Source: Mycolicibacterium iranicum (GTDB lineage Bacteria; Actinomycetota; Actinomycetes; Mycobacteriales; Mycobacteriaceae). Taken from it: a stretch of 64,000 nt of DNA. Below, in pieces: positions 45,577 to 53,990 of this stretch. The stretch covers positions 1 to 64,000 of the forward strand of contig NZ_LWCS01000016.1 in the NCBI RefSeq assembly GCF_001650495.1. Reading direction: 5' to 3'. The position numbers and the translations under genes are program-made. Numbering within the stretch: the first letter of the stretch is position 1; each line of letters begins with the position of its first letter. The notes under the pieces were generated by a model that had not been told where the DNA came from, did no database searches, and saw only the letters and a program-made list of their open reading frames with translations.

Positions 45577-46434
45577 TCAGAGCTGGGTGAGGATCTCAGC
45601 TCCCGAGTCGGTGACCACGAGCGTGTGCTCGAACTGCGCGGTCCACTTCTTGTCCTTGGTGGCGACCGTCCAGTCGTCGGACCAAATCTCGTAGTCCAGG
45701 CTGCCCAGATTGATCATCGGCTCGATCGTGAACGTCATCCCCGTCTCGAGCACCGTCTCGACCGAGGGCTGGTCGTAGTGCAGTACCACCAGACCGTTGT
45801 GGAACGTGGTGCCGATGCCGTGCCCAGTGAAATCGCGAACCACGTTGTAGCCGAAGCGGTTTGCGTACGCCTCGATGACGCGGCCGACCACCGACAGCGC
45901 GCGTCCCGGCCTGACCGCTTTGATGGCCCGCATGGTGGCCTCGTGCGTGCGCTCCACCAGCAGTCGATGCTCCTCGGACACGTCGCCGGCGAGAAACGTG
46001 GCATTGGTGTCACCGTGCACGCCGTTGATGTAGGCCGTCACGTCGATGTTGACGATGTCGCCGTCCTCGATCACCGTCGAGTCGGGTATGCCGTGGCAGA
46101 TGACCTCGTTGAGCGAGGTGCAGCACGACTTCGGGAAACCCTTGTAGCCCAGTGTCGACGGGTACGCGCCGTGATCGACCATGTACTCGTGGGCGATGCG
46201 GTCGAGCGCATCGGTGGTGACTCCCGGCGCCACCGCGCTGCCCGCCTCGGCGAGCGCGCCGGCGGCGATCCGGCCCGCCACCCGCATCTTCTCGATCACC
46301 TCAGGGGTCTGCACCCACGGCTCGCTACCCTCACGCGCCGTCGGCCTACCGACGTACTCGGGGCGCTCAATCGAGTGGGGCACCGGCAGCATCGGGGAGA
46401 CCGTGCCGGGCCGAAGGGCGGTCCGTACAGACAT
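45577..46434 (-). CDS. map: Methionine aminopeptidase, type I with N-terminal extension
   Basis: 285 residues. The metal ligands are seen in [21 protein letters not shown] (two Asp), [11 protein letters not shown] (His), FTIEPM (Glu) and FEHTLVV (Glu). The N-terminal extension of about 40 residues includes a PxxP-like segment ([14 protein letters not shown]), as in the actinobacterial MapB form. It removes the initiator methionine from new proteins. The start codon is probably the first transcribed base: a TAGCAT box lies 6 bp upstream. Confidence 0.96.
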   Translation of the reverse strand: MSVRTALRPGTVSPMLPVPHSIERPEYVGRPTAREGSEPWVQTPEVIEKMRVAGRIAAGALAEAGSAVAPGVTTDALDRIAHEYMVDHGAYPSTLGYKGFPKSCCTSLNEVICHGIPDSTVIEDGDIVNIDVTAYINGVHGDTNATFLAGDVSEEHRLLVERTHEATMRAIKAVRPGRALSVVGRVIEAYANRFGYNVVRDFTGHGIGTTFHNGLVVLHYDQPSVETVLETGMTFTIEPMINLGSLDYEIWSDDWTVATKDKKWTAQFEHTLVVTDSGAEILTQL

Positions 46435-46440
46435 GTAGCA

Positions 46441-46450
46441 ATGCTAGCGT
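46441..46450. promoter_or_regulatory. Overlapping divergent -10 elements of map and the thioesterase gene
   Basis: Plus strand: TAGCGT (46445-46450) ends 6 bp before the thioesterase ATG at 46457. Minus strand: TAGCAT (46441-46446) ends 6 bp before the map ATG at 46434. Both fit TAnnnT, overlap on GCTA, and predict transcripts that start at the first codon base. The 22-bp gap has no room for ribosome-binding sites, which agrees with leaderless mRNAs. Confidence 0.55.
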
Positions 46451-46456
46451 TCCGCC

Positions 46457-46843
46457 ATGCAGGTCACCCCGGGTCATTTGTTCGCCCAGATGAATTTCCG
46501 TGACATCGAGGTGTCCGACGAACTTCTGGTCATCGAGCTGGACAACCAGCCGAATCTGGTGAATCGGCGGGGGGCGCTTCAGGGCGGGCTGGTCGCGACG
46601 CTGATCGACATCGCCGCGGGCCGACTGGCCGACCGCCACATCGGACCAGGTCAGGACGTGACGACCGCTGACATGACGATCCACTTCCTGGCTCCGGTCC
46701 TCGAAGGTCCGGCCCGCGCCCGCGCCACGATGGTGCGCGCAGGCCGCCGACTGCAGGTCATCGCCGTCGACGTCGTCGACGTCGCGCGTGACCGGCTCGC
46801 CGCGCGGGCGACGCTCAGTTTCGCCGTGCTCGACGCACGCTAA
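46457..46843 (+). CDS. PaaI-like hotdog-fold thioesterase
   Basis: 128 residues. NRRGALQGGLVATLIDIAAGRL is the hotdog helix with the catalytic acidic residue, and TADMTIHFLAPVLEGPARARA the beta strands of the 4HBT domain. It should hydrolyse an acyl-CoA, with the preferred acyl group unknown. It is divergent from map with only 22 bp between start codons and converges with the TetR gene, overlapping it by 4 bp at the stops. Confidence 0.88.
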   Translation: MQVTPGHLFAQMNFRDIEVSDELLVIELDNQPNLVNRRGALQGGLVATLIDIAAGRLADRHIGPGQDVTTADMTIHFLAPVLEGPARARATMVRAGRRLQVIAVDVVDVARDRLAARATLSFAVLDAR

Positions 46844-47442
46844 GCGACCTCCAGGCACCGCAGCGCCGACCGCACCCGTTCGGGCAACGATCCGCCGTGG
46901 CTGAGCCAGTCGTCGAGCGCGATCCGCACCGACGCCATGGCCATGGCACCGAGCAGTCGCGGCCGCGGATCGTCGGGCATCAGGTCGGGGAAACGGGGGC
47001 CCACCAGATCGGCGATCGCCGCTTCATAGCGCAGGTAGATCTGCAGCGTCCAGGCGCTGAACACCGGGGATGACCTCGTCAGCGTGGCCAGCTCGCGCAC
47101 CTGTTCGCTGACCGTGTCGAAGTCGTCGCCGAGACTCTCGAAGGCGCCGATCACAGCCTCGCCGGCCGAGAGCCCGGGCGGTTGTTCGGCAATCGCGTCG
47201 GTGATCGCGTCCAGCCAGTGCGTCGTCATGCCGTCGGCGACGGCGTCTTCTTTGGCACTGAAGTATCGGAAGAACGTGGCCCGGCCGATTTCTGCGGCGG
47301 CGGCGATGTGCTCGATCGTCGCGCCGGCCAGCCCGTGATCGGCGACTGCCTGCGCGGCGGCCGCGGCGATCCGGGCCTTGGTCACCCGTTGCTTGCGGAC
47401 CGTCAGACTTTCTCGCGCGATTCCCGATGAGACGACGTCCAT
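46840..47442 (-). CDS. TetR-family transcriptional regulator
   Basis: 200 residues from ATG at 47442. The HTH is in TIEHIAAAAEIGRATFFRYF followed by SAKEDAV, after a first helix with ARIAAAAAQAVADHGLAG. The C-terminal ligand domain has the MftR-like pattern (LRYEAAIADLVG, RLLGAMAMASVRIALDDWLS). It is divergent from the DUF1214 gene, with 9 bp between start codons, so it very likely controls that gene and the sulfotransferase. An upstream in-frame start at 47460 would overlap the divergent coding region. Confidence 0.92.
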   Translation of the reverse strand: MDVVSSGIARESLTVRKQRVTKARIAAAAAQAVADHGLAGATIEHIAAAAEIGRATFFRYFSAKEDAVADGMTTHWLDAITDAIAEQPPGLSAGEAVIGAFESLGDDFDTVSEQVRELATLTRSSPVFSAWTLQIYLRYEAAIADLVGPRFPDLMPDDPRPRLLGAMAMASVRIALDDWLSHGGSLPERVRSALRCLEVA

Positions 47443-47451
47443 GGTGGAACT

Positions 47452-48549
47452 ATGTCTCACGTGACTGTGGAAGGCAACGATGCGGCCCCGGCGAGCCTGG
47501 AGTCGTGGAAATTCGTCCGGCAGACGCTCGATGACCTCACCAGGACCGTGATCGAAGATGCGACGAGTGAGCGCGAGCTGCTCGAAGGCCTCGGCGTGCT
47601 GGCCAAGGCCACGGCACTGTGTACGGAGATGACCGTCGAGGCCGACCCGCAGCGGCCCCGGTTCTTCGACATGTGCACCGAGACCAGGCTGATCGGTGGT
47701 CCCAATCCCGACGGCAGGTATCTGCTGGCGATGATCCGCGGGGACCGCACCTACCGGGTCAGCGGAACCCGCGGCGACTCGGCCTATCTCGGGTTCCAGG
47801 TTTTGGCGGGCAGCGGGTTGATGCCGCGTCGCATGGCGGCCTATCTCGGCGACAGTGAACTCCTGTGCTCGAGAGGAACTTTCGAGCTCGTGGTGTCTGC
47901 GACCGAACCATCGCCCGACATTCTGGGCACCGCGCAGTGGCTACAGGTGCCAGAGGATGCGTCATCGATCGTGGTCCGCGAGTACATCGCCGACTTCGCC
48001 ACCGAACTGCCCGCAACGATGCGGATCGAATGCCTGGATCCTGCTCCCCTGCAGCCGATTTCGGATACCGTGTTGGCCGAGGCATTCACCGCGATGGCGT
48101 GGACGATCGTCAAGCTCACGACCCTGCACCGCACCGTCAAGCCCGAAATGCTGACCGAACCCAACGTGCTCGTCACCGCGCAGGCCGCCGATCTGGGCAG
48201 CGCCGACACCACCCCCGACAACCTCTACATGATCGGGTCGTTCGCCCTCGAAACCGACGAAACGCTCCTGCTGGAATTCGCACCGCCCGACACCCGGTAC
48301 TGGAACGTCACCCTCGAGAGCGTGTGGCACGAGTGCCTGGAGCCACGTGACAGGCACAGCTCGGTGACCAACAAGGGCGTGACACCCGACGAGGACGGGC
48401 TGGTCCGCATCGCCATCGGCGCCAAAGACCGCGGACACGGACACTGGCTGGACACCGGCGGACGCCACCGCGGCTTCATCGTCGTGCGGTGGCTCGACAA
48501 GCCAGCGGCCCCGATAGTGCGCAGCACAGTCGTCCGCGGAGCCGCTTGA
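47452..48549 (+). CDS. DUF1214-domain protein
   Basis: 365 residues. The C-terminal DUF1214 domain is seen in DTRYWNVTLESVWHECLE and ITNKG-like VTNKGVTPDEDGLVRIAIGA, ending HRGFIVVRWLDKP. The N-terminal half has AMIRGDRTYRVSGTRGDSAY, which also resembles the DUF1254/1214 type. No catalytic residues are established for this family. The stop overlaps the sulfotransferase start by one base (TGATG), so the two proteins are made together. ATG at 47452 is used; GTG at 47461 is an alternative that would widen the gap to the TetR gene. Confidence 0.87.
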   Translation: MSHVTVEGNDAAPASLESWKFVRQTLDDLTRTVIEDATSERELLEGLGVLAKATALCTEMTVEADPQRPRFFDMCTETRLIGGPNPDGRYLLAMIRGDRTYRVSGTRGDSAYLGFQVLAGSGLMPRRMAAYLGDSELLCSRGTFELVVSATEPSPDILGTAQWLQVPEDASSIVVREYIADFATELPATMRIECLDPAPLQPISDTVLAEAFTAMAWTIVKLTTLHRTVKPEMLTEPNVLVTAQAADLGSADTTPDNLYMIGSFALETDETLLLEFAPPDTRYWNVTLESVWHECLEPRDRHSSVTNKGVTPDEDGLVRIAIGAKDRGHGHWLDTGGRHRGFIVVRWLDKPAAPIVRSTVVRGAA

Positions 48550-49724
48550 TGGGCGCCGACCGCTTCCACCCCGGTCTACTCATCGAAAACGCCTGTGAAA
48601 AAACGGGTCTCGACGATTTCGGGGAGAGCACCACCTGGCGGGATGGTCTCGACCGCGTGTGCGACGGCCTGGCCTCCCCGCAGGCGCGGCTCAACGACCT
48701 CGGCGTCGAGATCGCCGTGATGGACATCGATCGCGCACTGACAAGCAGGCTGCAGATCATCGACTGGCGCAAACGCCACCCCGACGTCGCCGCAGCTCCC
48801 GTCGAACGGCCGATCTTCATCGTCGGGCAGCCGCGCACGGGAACGACGATCCTGTTCGACCTGCTCGCCCAGGATCCCGCGCTACGCCCGCCCCTGACCT
48901 GGGAAGTCGACAATCCGTTCCCCGTGCCGCAACCCGACACCTACGACACGGACCCACGGATCGCGCAGACGCAGGCCACTCTGGAGATGTCCGAGCAGAT
49001 CGTGCCCGGACTGCTGTCCCACCACCCGATGGGCGCGCTGGTGGGGCAGGAATGCGTGCGCATGTTCTCGGGCGAGTTCTGCTCGATGATCTTCCCGACG
49101 CAGTACCGCATGCCGGACTACTACCGCTGGCTGCTCTACGACGCCGACCACCGGCCCGCGTACCGCTATCACCGAATGTTCCTGCAACACTTGCAGTCCG
49201 GGGTCGGCGGTCAGTGGCTGTTGAAGTCGCCGGCGCACCTGTGGCAACTCGACGCGTTGCTCGCCGAATACCCGGACGCGCTGATCGTGCAGACTCACCG
49301 CGATCCGCTGAACGTCATCTCGTCGATCAGCGCGCTGATCCATCACCTCCGCCGGATGGCTTCCGACGAGTCCTCGATCCCTGACTGCGCGGCGCAGTCG
49401 CGCGAGCAAATCGTGGTCGGTCTCGAGTACGCGATGAAAATGCGAGATTCCGGCGTGCTGCCGGCAGACCAGGTGGTCGATGTGCACTTCCGGGATTTCA
49501 TGAGTCACCCGTTCGAGACCATTCACACGCTCTACGGGCGGCTGGGACGCGAACTCTCACCGACCGCCGAACAGCGGATGCGCGACCACCTCGCCGCCCA
49601 TCCCGGCGACCACGGCGGCGATCGCTACCGTTGGGCCGACACAGGTCTGGACGCCTCAGAGGTGCGAGAGCAGGTGCGCGCCTATCAACAGCGCTACAGC
49701 GTCCCCGACGAGCCCCTGCGGTAA
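48549..49724 (+). CDS. Sulfotransferase-family protein
   Basis: 391 residues. The PAPS 5'-phosphosulfate loop is IFIVGQPRTGTTILFDLLAQ, and the 3'-phosphate motif lies in LKSPAHLWQLDALLAEYPDA followed by IVQTHRDPLNVISS. This Sulfotransfer_3 type is common in mycobacteria and may sulfate lipids, sterols or other hydroxylated molecules; some members instead act on other substrates. It has an ATG start and shares one base with the upstream stop. Control by the neighbouring TetR protein is likely. Confidence 0.91.
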   Translation: MGADRFHPGLLIENACEKTGLDDFGESTTWRDGLDRVCDGLASPQARLNDLGVEIAVMDIDRALTSRLQIIDWRKRHPDVAAAPVERPIFIVGQPRTGTTILFDLLAQDPALRPPLTWEVDNPFPVPQPDTYDTDPRIAQTQATLEMSEQIVPGLLSHHPMGALVGQECVRMFSGEFCSMIFPTQYRMPDYYRWLLYDADHRPAYRYHRMFLQHLQSGVGGQWLLKSPAHLWQLDALLAEYPDALIVQTHRDPLNVISSISALIHHLRRMASDESSIPDCAAQSREQIVVGLEYAMKMRDSGVLPADQVVDVHFRDFMSHPFETIHTLYGRLGRELSPTAEQRMRDHLAAHPGDHGGDRYRWADTGLDASEVREQVRAYQQRYSVPDEPLR

Positions 49725-49729
49725 TCCCG

Positions 49730-50338
49730 TCAGCCGAGTCGCAGCGGACCGCGGCGCCATGACTTGCGCGGCCCCCTGATGTCGACCGACCCGCACACGA
49801 CCTTGCCCGTGAGGATGACGTGCGGGTTCCCCTCGGCGGGCGCATCCTTGCGGTGATCGTGAGCGCTACCCACGTTGACCTCGACGTCGTCGATAGAGGC
49901 GCTCGCCCCGTCGGGAAGGCGCAGGTCCAGGCCCCCGAACTTCATGTCCAGCTCGATGACGACGATGGGCCCGGCAAAGCGTGCGCGGGTGAGGTCGAGG
50001 TCCACCGACCCCATGCGCCGGTGCAGGGCCAACCGCGACGGCACCACCCATTCCCCCTGCCGCCTCAACGAGCCGAGCACGCCACGCAGTTCGACCCGGT
50101 CGGCCGCCGACGTCACGATCGCCCCGGGTCCCGGCAGGTCACTGACGAGTGCGTCGAGTTCGGATCGCTGTCGGGCCTGCGACACCATCGCCGAACGTTC
50201 CTCGAACTCTTGGATGTCGATCAGGCCGAGTGCGACGGCGTTGTGAAGCCTCCGCAACGTGCCGTTGCGGTCCGCGTCGGAGATTCGCATCTCGGTCGGC
50301 TCGACGGCACCGTATCGGCCGTGGTTGATGTCGGTCAT
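49730..50338 (-). CDS. DUF1707 domain protein
   Basis: 202 residues. The N-terminal DUF1707 motif reads MRISDADRNGTLRRLHNAVA followed by GLIDIQEFEERSAMVSQAR. The C-terminal half is a beta-rich region (IVVIELDMKFGGLDLRLPDG) like the cell wall-active antibiotic response/LiaF-type domain. Such proteins are usually cytoplasmic or membrane-associated and may take part in envelope stress, but the role is unknown. It sits 51 bp downstream of the penicillin-binding lipoprotein gene. GTG at 50350 is an alternative start. Confidence 0.88.
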   Translation of the reverse strand: MTDINHGRYGAVEPTEMRISDADRNGTLRRLHNAVALGLIDIQEFEERSAMVSQARQRSELDALVSDLPGPGAIVTSAADRVELRGVLGSLRRQGEWVVPSRLALHRRMGSVDLDLTRARFAGPIVVIELDMKFGGLDLRLPDGASASIDDVEVNVGSAHDHRKDAPAEGNPHVILTGKVVCGSVDIRGPRKSWRRGPLRLG

Positions 50339-50389
50339 GGCGACATCCACGGTACCGCCGGTGGTGGCTTTCCAGCTGCCCCGGCCCCT

Positions 50390-52204
50390 CTACGCCAGAT
50401 AGTCGGGGGGCAGCGAGTCGAGCATGTTCTTGACCATGCGCACCGCGTATTCCGAACTGCCGCCCCCGACGATGAGCGCCGAGAACGCCATGTCTCCCCG
50501 GTACCCGGTGAACCAGGAATGCGAGCCCCCCGAGAACTCGGCTTCGCCGGTCTTGCCGCGGACGTCGCCGGCACCTTGCAGATCCTCGGCGGTGCCGTTG
50601 GTCACGACGAGCCGCATCATCGGCCGCAGGCTCTCGACCACCTCCGGTGAGATGTCTTGCCGCTCACCGGTGACGGCAGTGTCGCGGCCCTCGATGAGCC
50701 GGGGCACCGGGGTGTGGCCCACCGAGACGGTCGCCGCCGCCAGCGCCATCCCGAACGGGCTGGCAAGCACCTTGCCCTGGCCGAATCCGTCCTCGGTGCG
50801 TTCGGTCAGGTTGACCGTCGGCGGTACCGATCCGCTGACGGTCGGCAGGCCTGCGATGTCGTAGTCCAGTCCGATGCCGTACTGCGAAGCGGCCTGGGTC
50901 AGGCCTCGCGGCGGCATCCGGCTCGCCAACTCGGCGAAGGTCGTGTTGCACGAACTCGCGAAGGCCCGCGACATCGGAACCGTGCCAAGATCGAAGCCGC
51001 CGTAGTTCGGCACCGTCCGGTGGCCGATGTCCATGGATCCAGGACACCCCAGAAGCGTGTTGGGCGTGGCCATCTGGCGTTCGATCGCTGCGCCCGCGGT
51101 GACGATCTTGAACGTCGAGCCCGGAGGGAACAGACCCATCGTGGCCAGCGGCCCCTCGCGGTCTGCGGCGGCATTTTGTGCCACCGCCAGGATTTCACCG
51201 GTGGACGGCTTGATCACGACGATCATCGCCTGCTTGTCGGTGAAGTCGACCGAGTTCTGCGCCGCATTCTGCACCGAACGATCGAGGCTGATGCTGACCG
51301 ACGGCGCCGGCTCCCCGGGAACCTCGTTGAGCACATCGACGTCGACACCGTTCTGGTTGACCGTCACCACACGCCAGCCCGGTTCACCGTCGAGATCTTC
51401 GGCGACGGTCTTCTTGATCTCATTGACCAGGGCAGGCGCGAAAGTCTCGTCGGTGGGCACAATTTCGGGCTGCGGTGTGACCACCACTCCGGGCAGTGCG
51501 CCGAGCGCTCCGGAGACGGCGTCGTGGTCAGCCTGTTTGAGCGTCACCAGGCTCAGCGCCCCCTGGGTGGAGCTGGCCTGCTCGGCCAGGCGTTGTGGAT
51601 CGAGGGTGTTGTCGAATCGGTGCAGCACACCTGCGACGGTCTGAGCGGTGGTCATGAGGTCGGCGCCGGCGGCCTTGGCATCGAGCGAGATGTTGTACCG
51701 GTAGCCGGGCACCAGAACGTTCGTACCGGTGCGTTCATGCACCGATGCTCGCGGCGGTGAGTCCGCACGCAGTGCGAATGTCTGGTTCTCCCCCAGCCTC
51801 GGATGCAGGCCGGTTGCGCTCCACCGCACTTCCCAACGGCCTTCGTCGCGCACCATGTTGAGCTGTCCGTCGTAGGTCCAGGTGCGGTCCTTGGGCAGGT
51901 GCCAGGTGTATCGGTAGGCGATGCTGCCGGTGTCCTCGGCGTATTTGGTGCTCAGGACCTGAGCGTCCAGGCCGGTGGCCTGGAGGCCGGACCACGCCTC
52001 GTTGAGCGCCGCGCGGGCTGCCTCGGGATCGTCGGCCAGCTGGGCAGCGGCGCTGGTGTCACCGGTGGCGAGCGCTGCGAAGAATTCCTCCGCCGTGGGC
52101 TCGGGCCCGTTGGGCCGCGGGGTGCACGCTCCGAGCGTGAGGACCAGCGCCACGGTGGTCATCACCACGGCCATACGTGATACGGGAGAGATCAGTGTTG
52201 CCAT
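50390..52204 (-). CDS. Penicillin-binding lipoprotein (class B PBP with MecA_N-type domain)
   Basis: 604 residues. The signal and lipobox MTTVALVLTLGACTP place Cys at about residue 27. An NTF2-like MecA_N domain (about 35-150) and a dimerisation domain (about 155-300) precede the transpeptidase domain. The catalytic motifs are STFK in LFPPGSTFKIV (SxxK), SCN in FASSCNTTF (SxN) and GKTG in VRGKTGEAEFSGG (KTG). It should cross-link peptidoglycan outside the membrane. By position it matches the Rv2864c-type lipoprotein. A long palindrome at 52269-52317 lies upstream. Confidence 0.94.
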   Translation of the reverse strand: MATLISPVSRMAVVMTTVALVLTLGACTPRPNGPEPTAEEFFAALATGDTSAAAQLADDPEAARAALNEAWSGLQATGLDAQVLSTKYAEDTGSIAYRYTWHLPKDRTWTYDGQLNMVRDEGRWEVRWSATGLHPRLGENQTFALRADSPPRASVHERTGTNVLVPGYRYNISLDAKAAGADLMTTAQTVAGVLHRFDNTLDPQRLAEQASSTQGALSLVTLKQADHDAVSGALGALPGVVVTPQPEIVPTDETFAPALVNEIKKTVAEDLDGEPGWRVVTVNQNGVDVDVLNEVPGEPAPSVSISLDRSVQNAAQNSVDFTDKQAMIVVIKPSTGEILAVAQNAAADREGPLATMGLFPPGSTFKIVTAGAAIERQMATPNTLLGCPGSMDIGHRTVPNYGGFDLGTVPMSRAFASSCNTTFAELASRMPPRGLTQAASQYGIGLDYDIAGLPTVSGSVPPTVNLTERTEDGFGQGKVLASPFGMALAAATVSVGHTPVPRLIEGRDTAVTGERQDISPEVVESLRPMMRLVVTNGTAEDLQGAGDVRGKTGEAEFSGGSHSWFTGYRGDMAFSALIVGGGSSEYAVRMVKNMLDSLPPDYLA

Positions 52205-52268
52205 TGAGACAGATGTTACGAAGGCGAGACCTCCACTGGGCGGAGGCGCACCGACCCATCACGCCAAG

Positions 52269-52317
52269 ATCCACCTTTTGCAGAAAAAGTGCGAGCAGGC
52301 GCTCGCAAAAGGTGGAT
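52269..52317 (-). terminator. Nested palindrome with intrinsic-terminator features
   Basis: The outer arms 52269-52280 and 52306-52317 are a perfect 12-bp inverted repeat. Inside, read on the minus strand, GCGAGC-GCCT-GCTCGC is followed at once by ACTTTTTC, a stem and T-run that fits an intrinsic terminator for the leftward GNAT gene ending at 52329. The outer arms could pair alternatively. The block may also be a dispersed palindromic repeat. Confidence 0.65.
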
Positions 52318-52328
52318 TTCGACGTGCG

Positions 52329-53051
52329 TCAGGACCCGTAAGCGCCCGCGGCCGGCGCCCGCACAACCAGGGGTACCGCCGGGAAGTAAGCCGCCATCTC
52401 CGAGCGCGAGGCGCGCAGCGCGGCAGTGCCGTAGCCTCGCTTGCGATGGTCCGGGTGAATCCAGACGCGCACCCCCACCTCGCCGTCAGCCAGCTCGCCG
52501 AACACCATGCCCACCTTCGACGAACCGACTTCGGCCACCAGCCAGGCCGCCTCCTCCGCGGCAACACGTGCTACGGCGTCGCGGATCTCGTCACCCAGAT
52601 CGCCTGCGGGGGCAGCGGTTCCGTCGCCCGCCGACTGCATGTCGGCGGTGCGCGCGGCGAAGATGTCGCGGTCTGCCTCTGCGGTGAACGGCCGCAGGAT
52701 CAGCCGGCGCGCCGAACCCGGCGTACGTTCCCGTTGGCTGAAGGTCGAGACCTGGCTGTCCAAGTTCTCAAACTCGTCGGCGATCCGGCGGCGCGACACC
52801 TTGGTGAGGCGGTCGAAAGACAGGCGAAGGACGGCTTCGGCAGCCTCCTCGGTGATGTCGAGCACGGCGGCGATCGACTCGATCGCCGCGTCGTAGTCTT
52901 CGGAGGCGACGACCGCGTCGAGAACCTCGTGACGGCGTTCCATCGCGTGGACGAGTGCTGCAGCCATTTCGCGGCTCGCCGCGGCAGCCATTTCGCGGCT
53001 CGCCGCGGCAGCCATTTCGCGGCTCGCCGTCGTTGCGTCCTGCTCGGTCAT
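52329..53051 (-). CDS. GNAT acetyltransferase with N-terminal octapeptide repeat and gyrase-A-like helical segment
   Basis: 240 residues. Residues 10-33 carry three copies of an REMAAAAS-type repeat. Residues about 55-100 contain VLDITEEAAEAVLRLSFDRL followed by TKVSRRRIADEFENLDSQV, similar in pattern to the end of the GyrA/ParC coiled-coil region. The C-terminal GNAT domain (about 110-240) has VGVRVWIHPDHRKRGYGTAA for acetyl-CoA binding. The function is unknown. It lies 26 bp downstream of another GNAT gene and ends before a terminator-like palindrome. Confidence 0.85.
   Translation of the reverse strand: MTEQDATTASREMAAAASREMAAAASREMAAALVHAMERRHEVLDAVVASEDYDAAIESIAAVLDITEEAAEAVLRLSFDRLTKVSRRRIADEFENLDSQVSTFSQRERTPGSARRLILRPFTAEADRDIFAARTADMQSAGDGTAAPAGDLGDEIRDAVARVAAEEAAWLVAEVGSSKVGMVFGELADGEVGVRVWIHPDHRKRGYGTAALRASRSEMAAYFPAVPLVVRAPAAGAYGS
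52960..53028. repeat. 24-bp tandem repeat inside the GNAT gene
   Basis: Units begin at 52960, 52984 and 53008, each GCAGCCATTTCGCGGCTCGC plus CGCG (the last is incomplete). Because 24 is divisible by three, copy number changes keep the frame and add or remove eight residues (REMAAAAS). The copies are identical at the base level, which points to recent expansion. Confidence 0.93.
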
Positions 53052-53077
53052 ACCCGAAGAGTAAGCGCAGTGCTGGT

Positions 53078-53932
53078 TCAGTCCAGCAGGACCGTCGCGA
53101 ATGACGCGACCTCGGTGAATCCGATGCGCGCGTACGTCGCCCTGGCGATGGTGTTAAAGCTGTTGACGTACAGGCTCGCGATGCGGCCGCCGCTGACGAC
53201 CGCTGCCGCGACGGCCGCGGTGCCTGCCGTGCCGATACCGCGGCCCCGCTGATCCGGATGCACCCACACGCCCTGGATCTGGCCGACAGCCGGTGACTCT
53301 GAACCGACCTCGGCCTTGAAGACGACGTCGCCGCGGTCGAATCTTGCCCACGCGCGGCCGGCGGCGATCAGCCCGGCGACCCGACGGCGGTAGCCCCGCC
53401 CTCCATCGCCGATGCGCGGGTCGATGCCGACCTCGCCGATGAACATGTCGATGGCAGCCACCAGATACGCGTCGAGCTCCTCGATACGCACCTGGCGCAC
53501 GGCCGGGTCGATGCCGCACGCGGGCGCGGAGTTCAACGCCATCAGCGGTTGATGGGCACGGACGTCGCGCGCGGGACCCCAGACCGGCTCGAGCCGTTGC
53601 CACATCGGAAGCACCAGTTCGGCGCGACCGACGAGCGACGAGCAGCGGCGCGCGGAGCTCATCGCCTTGTCGGCGAACGCATTCAGGTCTCCGAGCCCAC
53701 CGCGCAGCGGAATGAGGTTGGCCCCGGCGAAGCACAGCGACTCGGTGGCGCGCCTGCGGGTCCACAGTTCCCCGCCGATCCCTGACGGTTCGATACCGTG
53801 CTCGGCGACCCGGGAGGCGACCATGCAGCCCGCGACCGGATCCTCGTCGAGAACCTGCCGCACCGCAACGATGTCGCGCACCACCGACACTCTTCGTTCG
53901 TCGACGAGACGAAAAAGCGGAGGAGCCGACAT
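53078..53932 (-). CDS. GNAT-family acetyltransferase (DUF4081 type)
   Basis: 284 residues. The N-terminal DUF4081 part (about 10-130) is followed by a GNAT domain (about 135-284) with GQIQGVWVHPDQRGRGIGTA as the acetyl-CoA loop and VNSFNTIARATYARIGF near the end. ATG at 53932 has GGAGG close upstream; the frame continues to 53974 without support. It follows ispG in the same direction after 58 bp. It corresponds by position to the Rv2867c-type protein. Substrate unknown. Confidence 0.92.
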   Translation of the reverse strand: MSAPPLFRLVDERRVSVVRDIVAVRQVLDEDPVAGCMVASRVAEHGIEPSGIGGELWTRRRATESLCFAGANLIPLRGGLGDLNAFADKAMSSARRCSSLVGRAELVLPMWQRLEPVWGPARDVRAHQPLMALNSAPACGIDPAVRQVRIEELDAYLVAAIDMFIGEVGIDPRIGDGGRGYRRRVAGLIAAGRAWARFDRGDVVFKAEVGSESPAVGQIQGVWVHPDQRGRGIGTAGTAAVAAAVVSGGRIASLYVNSFNTIARATYARIGFTEVASFATVLLD

Positions 53933-53990
53933 CTGGACTCTTTCTGCGACTGACCCGTATCCGGATGGCCCCACCCCCTGGGGCCAGGTC

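Noticed and set aside
52960..53028. CRISPR-like direct repeats
   Set aside because: Units are contiguous without spacers and are in frame inside a coding gene.
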